Positions 57,290-64,000 of a DNA stretch of 64,000 nt are shown in pieces. The notes beneath the pieces are model-generated. The model was not told the origin of the DNA and ran no database searches. It saw only the letters and a list, made by a program, of their open reading frames with translations. The DNA is from Mesorhizobium huakuii (GTDB lineage Bacteria; Pseudomonadota; Alphaproteobacteria; Rhizobiales; Rhizobiaceae): the NCBI RefSeq assembly GCF_014189455.1, contig NZ_CP050296.1:1903501-1967500 (forward strand). The letters are read 5' to 3'. The translations under genes and the position numbers were made by a program. How positions within the stretch are numbered: position 1 is the first letter of the stretch; every line of letters begins with the position of its first letter.

Positions 57290-58058
57290 AGACATGAAGT
57301 TCCGTTCCAGCCGCTTCGATGATGGCGCGCAGTGCCGGCTGCGGCTCACGATCGGTGACGATGTCGGAAAGCTCGCCGAGCGGGCAGACGCGTTCGAGGC
57401 TGTTGCGGCCGAACTTGTCATTGGTCACCACAAGCGCCGTCGACAGCGCGCGAGAGATCATCGCCCGCTTGACCGCCGCCGCCCCCGAGATCATGTCGCT
57501 AGGCCCGTCCGCGGACAGGCTCGACGCCCCGATGATGGCAATGTCGGCATTGTAGCGCCTGACGAATTCCACCGTATCCTCACCGACCACGCTGGCTTCG
57601 CGGCTGTCATAGGTGCCGGGGCACAGGATAACCCGGAAGGTCGGATTGGCCCCAGTTACCGAGGCCACGCCGATGGAGTTGGTGATGATGGTCAGCTCGC
57701 GCTTCAGCTGCGAGAGACTGCGCGCCACCTCGTAGGTTGTCGAGCCGCCATCGATCATCACGATTTGGCCTTTCTCGACCAGTCCCGCCGCGCCACGGCC
57801 GATCCGGGCACGCTCCTCGATCATGGTCTGGCTGCGCTCGGCGATCACCGGCTCGGATGTCACCAGCGAGATCGTCGCGCCGCCATAGGTACGGTTGAGC
57901 AATCCCGCATCGCCAAGCTCGATCAGGTCGCGGCGGATCGTTTCGCCGGCGACACCCAGGCGCAAAGCGAGCCTGGAGATACGGATCGAGGCCGAGCGGC
58001 GCACTTCCGACAGGATGAGTGCATGCCGCTCCTTCTTCGATAGTCGGCTTTGCTCCAT
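57276..58058 (-). CDS. DeoR-family transcriptional regulator
   Basis: 260 aa. N-terminal HTH (RISRLALRLGVAGETIRRDLIELGDAGLLNRTYGGA) is a textbook DeoR pattern, followed by the sugar-phosphate sensor domain (VMIDGGSTTYEVARSLSQ, LTIITNSIGVAS, DIAIIGASSLSADGPSD). It could regulate the neighbouring transporter operon or a distant gene. The 179-bp gap before the divergent gene at 58238 shows no clear site. Confidence 0.9.
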   Translation of the reverse strand: MEQSRLSKKERHALILSEVRRSASIRISRLALRLGVAGETIRRDLIELGDAGLLNRTYGGATISLVTSEPVIAERSQTMIEERARIGRGAAGLVEKGQIVMIDGGSTTYEVARSLSQLKRELTIITNSIGVASVTGANPTFRVILCPGTYDSREASVVGEDTVEFVRRYNADIAIIGASSLSADGPSDMISGAAAVKRAMISRALSTALVVTNDKFGRNSLERVCPLGELSDIVTDREPQPALRAIIEAAGTELHVFNAD

Positions 58059-58237
58059 GATCGGTCCTCCGCGAAGTCGACACTATTAACCATGCCGACA
58101 CTGATGGGGAAGGAGTCTCGCATGGCCCAGCGACCTGTCCCGATTCGAACGGCTCAATCCAGACGCCGGCTGACAAGCGCAAGCGCCGGTGATCAGATGA
58201 TGTTCTGACGAATCGGCGCAAGACGACGGAGACTGCA

Positions 58238-59041
58238 ATGCATGTCGTGACATTGCTGAAGGCTGATATGTTCGACGTCGAAATCGACGGCAAGCCCGCC
58301 TCGATCGCGCAGGCCTTGCCGGACTGGAACCCGCATGATCGTTTCGGCCTGGTGATCGACGATGCGCTTGGCGGTATCGGCGCCACTCATCTGCTGCAGA
58401 TCGCCATCACCGCCTTCTACGACATCAAGCCGAGCCGCCGCACGGAGCTGACGGTCTATCCCGAAATCTATGCCTTCCACATCGGCAAGGGGTATGGCGC
58501 GCATGCGCCCTATGATTTCTGGCCGGCCCGGCGCGAGGTCATCACCTCGCTCGATCATCGTGAGGTGCTCGACGCCATCAATGATCGCGGCATCACAAGG
58601 CTGGCTGTTCCCGATCGCGCGCCGCGCGAGGTCGTGCATCGGCCCAAAGAGGTCGATGCTGCGCTCGACCGTATCGCCTCGGCCTTCGTCTACAGCCCGT
58701 CGGGCCGGGTCGCGGATCCGGATCTGGTCATTTCGGGTAACGACAAGCGAACCGAATACAATCCCAACAGCGCCTTGCGGCCGCGCTACACCGACAGCCG
58801 GCCGGCTTCGGTTTCGACTACGGCCAAGCCGGTCAAGGAACTCGACTCGTCCTACCAAGACTGGCTTCGCAAGCGCGAGCACGATTTGACTGCCGAGGAA
58901 CGCGCCTTTGTCGAACACCGCCGGCAGGAGCTGAGACAGGACGGCCTCGTCACCGAAACCTATCGGCGTGTCGGCGTCCGCGAAGCGCTGATGCGGCTGG
59001 CGTCGGCCGGCCTCGATCGAGACACGGCCGCTGCCGGTTGA
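58238..59041 (+). CDS. Conserved-looking protein of unknown function
   Basis: 267 aa; I do not recognise the family. The first 180 residues have regular alpha/beta character (HDRFGLVIDDALGGIGATHLLQIAITAFYDI, ELTVYPEIYAFHIGKGYG). The C-terminal third is charged and probably helical (WLRKREHDLTAEERAFVEHRRQEL). No signal peptide or membrane segment. Codon use is normal for the window, and no frameshift is evident. It ends exactly where the convergent next gene ends. Confidence 0.7.
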   Translation: MHVVTLLKADMFDVEIDGKPASIAQALPDWNPHDRFGLVIDDALGGIGATHLLQIAITAFYDIKPSRRTELTVYPEIYAFHIGKGYGAHAPYDFWPARREVITSLDHREVLDAINDRGITRLAVPDRAPREVVHRPKEVDAALDRIASAFVYSPSGRVADPDLVISGNDKRTEYNPNSALRPRYTDSRPASVSTTAKPVKELDSSYQDWLRKREHDLTAEERAFVEHRRQELRQDGLVTETYRRVGVREALMRLASAGLDRDTAAAG

Positions 59042-59653
59042 TCAATAGCCGACCGTAAAACGCTGCCTGACATGGGCAGGCTTCTCGATCTCGTCGACCA
59101 TGACGATGGCATAGTCCTCGAAGGAGATGCTGCTGCCCTTGTCCGACGCCAGAAGCGTGTCCTTGCCAAGGCGGTATTTGCCGGTGCGCTCGCCCGGGAT
59201 GAACATGGCGGAAGGCGACAGGAAGGTCCAGTCGAGGTCGCCGACGGTCTTCAACGTGTCGAGGAAATCGGCGCCCTTCTGTGCCTCGGCCTTGTAGATT
59301 GCCGGGAATTCGGGGGTATCGACCAGCCTCTTGCCGGGTGCGACTTCAAGGCTGCCGGCGCCGCCGACGATGAGGTAGCGCTTCGCGCCCGAAGCGCGCA
59401 CCGCGGCGATCAGCGTGTCGGGATCGCTGTCCAGGAAATGCACGGCGCTGATCACGACATCATGGCCATGGATCAGCTTGGCTAGACCTTCCTTGTCGAA
59501 GACATCGCCCTTCCTGGCCGTCACACCAGGCAGGTCGGCAATCTTTTCAGGGTTGCGGGTAATACCGGTGACCGTGTGGCCACGGTCGGAGAGTTCCTTG
59601 AGCAGGCGCGAACCGACAGCGCCCGATGCGCCAATGAGAGCGACTTTTGCCAT
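59042..59653 (-). CDS. NAD(P)-dependent oxidoreductase, YwnB/NmrA-like
   Basis: 203-aa atypical short-chain dehydrogenase-like protein. Glycine motif IGASGAVGSRLLKEL at the N-terminus and GDVFDKEGLAKLIHGHDVVISAV, LIVGGAGSLEV and WTFLSPSAMFIPGERTG are typical of flavin-reductase/epimerase-like members. It is the second gene after the DsbA-like protein, both divergent from the LysR regulator, which probably controls them. Confidence 0.88.
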   Translation of the reverse strand: MAKVALIGASGAVGSRLLKELSDRGHTVTGITRNPEKIADLPGVTARKGDVFDKEGLAKLIHGHDVVISAVHFLDSDPDTLIAAVRASGAKRYLIVGGAGSLEVAPGKRLVDTPEFPAIYKAEAQKGADFLDTLKTVGDLDWTFLSPSAMFIPGERTGKYRLGKDTLLASDKGSSISFEDYAIVMVDEIEKPAHVRQRFTVGY

Positions 59654-59689
59654 GTCTTTTTCCAGTCTTGTTTGGGGGTTGTTGGGAGA

Positions 59690-60340
59690 TCACGCCGCCG
59701 CGATATGGGCGACGAGATTGTCGAAGCTGCCGAACAGCGCGTTGGAGCCGATGAGCCGGGGGGCATCGTTGCGGATAATTGCGAGTGAGGGCACACCATT
59801 GGCATGCAGGCGCTGGAACAGGGCGCGGCCGCGCCCGACCAGTTCGCGGTAAGCCGCCAGCAATGTCTCGCTCGGCTTCTTCAGCATGACTGCGGCATCC
59901 GCCATGCCGGCGTCGGCGAGCACGGCAGCGACACCTTCGACAGTCACGATATCGCGACCGTCGACATAGCGCGCACGCTGGATCGCCTTCAGTGCGCTGA
60001 GCCGGCGGCTAGAATCTTCCAGGCCGGCGGCACAGATGCCAAGAGTCGCGGCATGCGAGTCGAGCAAGGTGCCGCGGATGCCAAGGACGTTGCGCTGATA
60101 GGCCTGTGTGAATGCCTGTCCGGTCAGACGCTCGATACGCTGGTCGTTTGCCCAGGCATGGGCGGCAAAACCCTCATCCATGGGCCGTGCCCCGGCGCCG
60201 GAGAACAGCCCGGTCGGCAGCAGCTCGATGCGCGCACCGCTGGCCGACAGCCTGTCCAGCATCGGCGTGGCGCCATAGCACCAGCCGCAGAGCGGATCGA
60301 AAAGGTAAGTCACGTCTGGATTGCTCACGATCGCTGCCAT
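59690..60340 (-). CDS. DsbA-family thioredoxin-fold protein (FrnE-like)
   Basis: 216 aa, cytoplasmic (no signal peptide). The N-terminal CxxC is FDPLCGWCYGATPML. A helical insert and a C-terminal segment with cis-Pro (NGVPSLAIIRND) fit DsbA/FrnE oxidoreductases. The start at 60340 (MAAIVSNPDVTYLFDP) is family-like; the frame is open upstream without homology. Operon with the oxidoreductase gene. Confidence 0.86.
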   Translation of the reverse strand: MAAIVSNPDVTYLFDPLCGWCYGATPMLDRLSASGARIELLPTGLFSGAGARPMDEGFAAHAWANDQRIERLTGQAFTQAYQRNVLGIRGTLLDSHAATLGICAAGLEDSSRRLSALKAIQRARYVDGRDIVTVEGVAAVLADAGMADAAVMLKKPSETLLAAYRELVGRGRALFQRLHANGVPSLAIIRNDAPRLIGSNALFGSFDNLVAHIAAA

Positions 60341-60438
60341 CCTTGCTGCAGGATACCGGCTGCGAGGCCGGTCGAATGTCCTGGCCCACATGTGGCAGGC
60401 GGCAGTCTTGCGATAAATGCCACTCAATAATACAAACT

Positions 60439-60455
60439 GTCTGATCAGATCAGAC
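60439..60455. promoter_or_regulatory. Palindromic operator candidate for the LysR regulator
   Basis: GTCTGATCAGATCAGAC is a perfect 8-bp inverted repeat around one A. It includes a LysR-type T-N11-A pattern and lies 13 bp before the LysR start, in the 128-bp gap shared with the divergent DsbA-like operon. Confidence 0.65.
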
Positions 60456-60468
60456 AAAAGCACTCACC

Positions 60469-61386
60469 TTGGCCGACCTTCTGAACCTCAACCGGCTCGT
60501 CTACTTCACCACGGTGATGGAAACCGGCTCGTTCACGGCGGCGGCGGACAGGCTCGACGTCGCCAAGGCCGTCGTCAGCCATCAGATCGGCAGGCTCGAA
60601 GAGGAGTTGGGCGCGACGCTGCTGCAGCGCACGACCCGACGCGTCACGCCGACCGAGGAAGGCCGGCTCTTCTATGACCGGGCGGTGATCATCCTGCGCG
60701 AGGCGGAGGCAGCTTATGGTGAGATATCGCACGGGGCGATTGAGCCCAGCGGAATGCTGAGGCTGACCGCGCCGCTCGACTATGGCACCAGGATAGTGGC
60801 GCCGGTCATGGCGGCATATCTGAAGACCTATCCGCACATGCGGGTCGAGGCGATCTTCGACGATGCGGTGAGCAATCTGGTCGACGAGCAGATCGATCTC
60901 GGCATCCGCGTCGGCTGGCTCACTGATTCCTCCAACCAGGCGCGGCGCTTGGGCACGATACGGCAGGTCGTGGTGGCGAGCCCGGCTTTCGCCGCAAGCC
61001 TGCCGCCCGACGTCACCCCACGCCAGGCGCGATCGCTGGCCTGGGTCGGCAACGCCCAGCTGCGCGGCGTCGGCCAATGGCTGTTCTCCAGGGACGGCGA
61101 GACGGTGCTGACCGAGCTCAATCCCGTCGTCGTCTGCGACAAAAGCCCGGCGGCCTATGCTTGCGTGCTCGCCGGCATCGGCCTGGGTATATTTCCCGAC
61201 TATGCGGTCGATGAGGATATCGTCGGGGATCGGCTTGTGCGGATATTCGCGCAGTGGACCTTGCCGACCGGCGGCATCCACGCGGTGTTTCCTCCAGCCC
61301 GCTTCCGGCCCGCCAAGGTGCGCGCCTTCGTCGAATTGCTCGCGGCGGCCGAGAGAAAGCGGGCGCGCGGCGTCATCAAGGGGTGA
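60469..61386 (+). CDS. LysR-family transcriptional regulator
   Basis: 305 aa. N-terminal HTH VYFTTVMETGSFTAAADRLDVAKAVVSHQIGRLEEELGATLLQRTTRRV, then a LysR substrate-binding domain (GMLRLTAPLDYGTRIVAPVMAAYLKTYP). It is closest in style to the LysR subgroup that controls nearby oxidoreductases. TTG start at 60469. The gap 61387-61507 shows nothing recognisable. Confidence 0.9.
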   Translation: MADLLNLNRLVYFTTVMETGSFTAAADRLDVAKAVVSHQIGRLEEELGATLLQRTTRRVTPTEEGRLFYDRAVIILREAEAAYGEISHGAIEPSGMLRLTAPLDYGTRIVAPVMAAYLKTYPHMRVEAIFDDAVSNLVDEQIDLGIRVGWLTDSSNQARRLGTIRQVVVASPAFAASLPPDVTPRQARSLAWVGNAQLRGVGQWLFSRDGETVLTELNPVVVCDKSPAAYACVLAGIGLGIFPDYAVDEDIVGDRLVRIFAQWTLPTGGIHAVFPPARFRPAKVRAFVELLAAAERKRARGVIKG

Positions 61387-61507
61387 AGCGCCTCGCGATG
61401 TATAATGTCAGTACAAACTTACATTGATGCAAAAATAGCTCTGCCTTCACTGATGTGCTCCAATCGAGCCTAGCAACGCGAACGGCCGGCCGGCATTGAT
61501 CCAGGCT

Positions 61508-61542
61508 GGCCGATTTTGATTTGGTTTTGGGGAGAGGATTTG
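61508..61542. repeat. Partial copy of the tRNA-fMet 3' end and downstream flank
   Basis: 35 bases matching 61646-61680 (the tRNA 3' end plus 14 bp of flank) with three mismatches. It lies 138 bp away in the same orientation. It is too short to be a tRNA and may be the remnant of a tRNA-targeted integration or a local duplication. Confidence 0.6.
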
Positions 61543-61624
61543 GCTTTTCTGTACCGCGGGTCGGCAAGGCCTGCTTGCGGGCTGCTGCTGAGGGTTAAAG
61601 TCGCCGGCGCCGACAGCAAAATAC

Positions 61625-61649
61625 AAAAAAGGCCCGCTTGAGGCGGGCC
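61625..61649 (-). terminator. Intrinsic terminator of the rRNA/tRNA operon
   Basis: On the minus strand: 7-bp stem GGCCCGC / GCGGGCC with loop CTCAA followed by TTTTTT. It lies 11 bp beyond the tRNA-fMet CCA end. Confidence 0.85.
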
Positions 61650-61659
61650 GATTTTGATT

Positions 61660-61736
<77 letters not shown>

Positions 61737-61744
61737 CCACCTCT

Positions 61745-61882
61745 AGGCAAGCGTTTGCTTGCCGAACTAGGCAAGCGTTTGCTTGCCGAACTAGGCAAGC
61801 GTTTGCTTGCCGAACTAAGCAAGCGTTTGCTTGCCGAACTAAGCAAGCGTTTGCTTGCTGATCTGAGCAAGCGTTTGCTTGC
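61745..61882. repeat. Six tandem 24-bp palindromic repeats
   Basis: Units start at 61745, 61769, 61793, 61817, 61841 and 61865 (the last one partial). Each contains GGCAAGC-GTTT-GCTTGCC or the shorter GCAAGC-GTTT-GCTTGC plus a CGAACTA spacer. The first three are identical; units 4-6 carry small changes outside the 6-bp core. It lies between the tRNA-fMet 5' end and the 5S gene, within the probable transcript. Confidence 0.92.
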
Positions 61883-61949
61883 TTTGGACGTAAGCGCACA
61901 CCTACGACTAGGCTGGCTTACAAATAGGTAGATGGCTCACCAAATGAAA

Positions 61950-61967
61950 GGGCCGCTTACGCGGCCC
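61950..61967 (-). terminator. Possible terminator downstream of 5S rRNA
   Basis: 7-bp stem GGGCCGC / GCGGCCC with loop GTAA on the minus strand, followed by TTTCATTT. It is weaker than the terminator after the tRNA, so it may be a processing hairpin. Confidence 0.5.
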
Positions 61968-62049
61968 GTGGTCCCTTGGCGGGCCTTGTTCGTAGAGAGA
62001 AGATTTCACTGACATCCGCTTGGATGTGAGTTCAACGTGCGTTTAGCAG

Positions 62050-62166
62050 ACCTGGCAGCGACCTACTCTCCCGCGTCTTGAGACGAAGTACCATCAGCGC
62101 TGGAGCGTTTCACGGCCGAGTTCGGAATGGGATCGGGTGCAGCCGCTCCGCCATAACCACCAGGTC
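62050..62166 (-). rRNA. rrf: 5S ribosomal RNA
   Basis: On the minus strand it begins GACCTGGTGGTTATGGCGG, contains the conserved CCCATTCCGAACTCGG and GATGGTACT segments, and ends GAGAGTAGGTCGCTGCCAGG. CCTGG and CCAGG pair the ends. About 117 nt; ends set by this helix. Confidence 0.95.
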
Positions 62167-62319
62167 GGCAAAACGCACGTTGTTCGAGAAGCTTTTTGAG
62201 CGATAGCAATGAGGGAGTAGCCAATAGGGAGATCCTATTCTGGTGCTCTCTCGGAGCTGTTCGCTGGTCTTGTTGTGCCTTCATCGTCCCGATTGGGAGT
62301 GATGAGCATAAGGAATGAG

Positions 62320-64000
<1,681 letters not shown>

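Overview
The window looks like chromosomal DNA of a Mesorhizobium-like alphaproteobacterium (order Hyphomicrobiales). Support: high GC with GC-rich third positions, many ABC uptake systems packed with overlapping ATGA/GTGA start-stop junctions, a rhizobial-type C-P lyase cluster, and an rRNA operon end (23S, 5S, initiator tRNA) with alphaproteobacterial sequence. The genus is an inference from gene style; no phylogenetic test was possible.

Layout. 1-8481: phosphonate use, with the end of phnJ, then phnK, phnL, a hexapeptide transferase, a 2H-phosphoesterase-like gene, and the phnCDE1E2 transporter. 8522-9895: palindromic repeats holding an ISAs1-family element (8691-9844). 9992-17419: two divergent sugar or sugar-acid operons (isomerases/epimerases, Gfo/Idh/MocA dehydrogenase, enolase-superfamily dehydratase, broken GntR regulator, hydroxyacid dehydrogenase). 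17460-22592: unrelated single genes (secreted protein, amidase, GFA protein, NepI-like exporter with divergent AraC regulator, broken SnoaL-like gene). 22694-28451: CUT1-type sugar ABC operon with two ATPases and a small membrane protein. 28810-32040: TetR regulator divergent from a Tm-1-like/PEP-hydrolase-like/cupin operon. 32041-33345: an IS110-family element inserted in a palindromic repeat. 33353-40670: M24 peptidase and a dipeptide-type ABC operon ending in a thiazoline-carboxylate hydrolase-like gene. 40746-47659: ribose-type ABC operon, SorC regulator, LacD/YihT-like aldolase (frameshifted), and a ROK/P-loop double kinase. 47666-57289: GntR-controlled operon with an AA_synth protein, an alpha/beta hydrolase-flavin reductase fusion, an LLM monooxygenase, an aldehyde dehydrogenase and a polyamine-type ABC transporter. 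57276-61386: small regulators and enzymes. 61508-64000: minus-strand rRNA operon end.

The most unusual finding is the IS110 element at 32097-33221. Its 178-bp left end can be read as a bridge RNA. Two stem-loops carry segments matching the target (the CACCT|CTCCCC arm of the local palindromic repeats) and the element's own joined ends, both around a CT core, as described for IS621-type elements. Two vacant copies of the same target lie beside the ISAs1 element. Other notable points are a family of TGGT-N3-ACCA palindromes in front of three catabolic operons, a roughly 30-bp operator-like block shared by two promoters around the SorC gene, and six tandem hairpin repeats between 5S rRNA and tRNA-fMet. 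There are also six single-base indels, five of them in short C or G runs, that break otherwise good genes; these may be sequencing errors.
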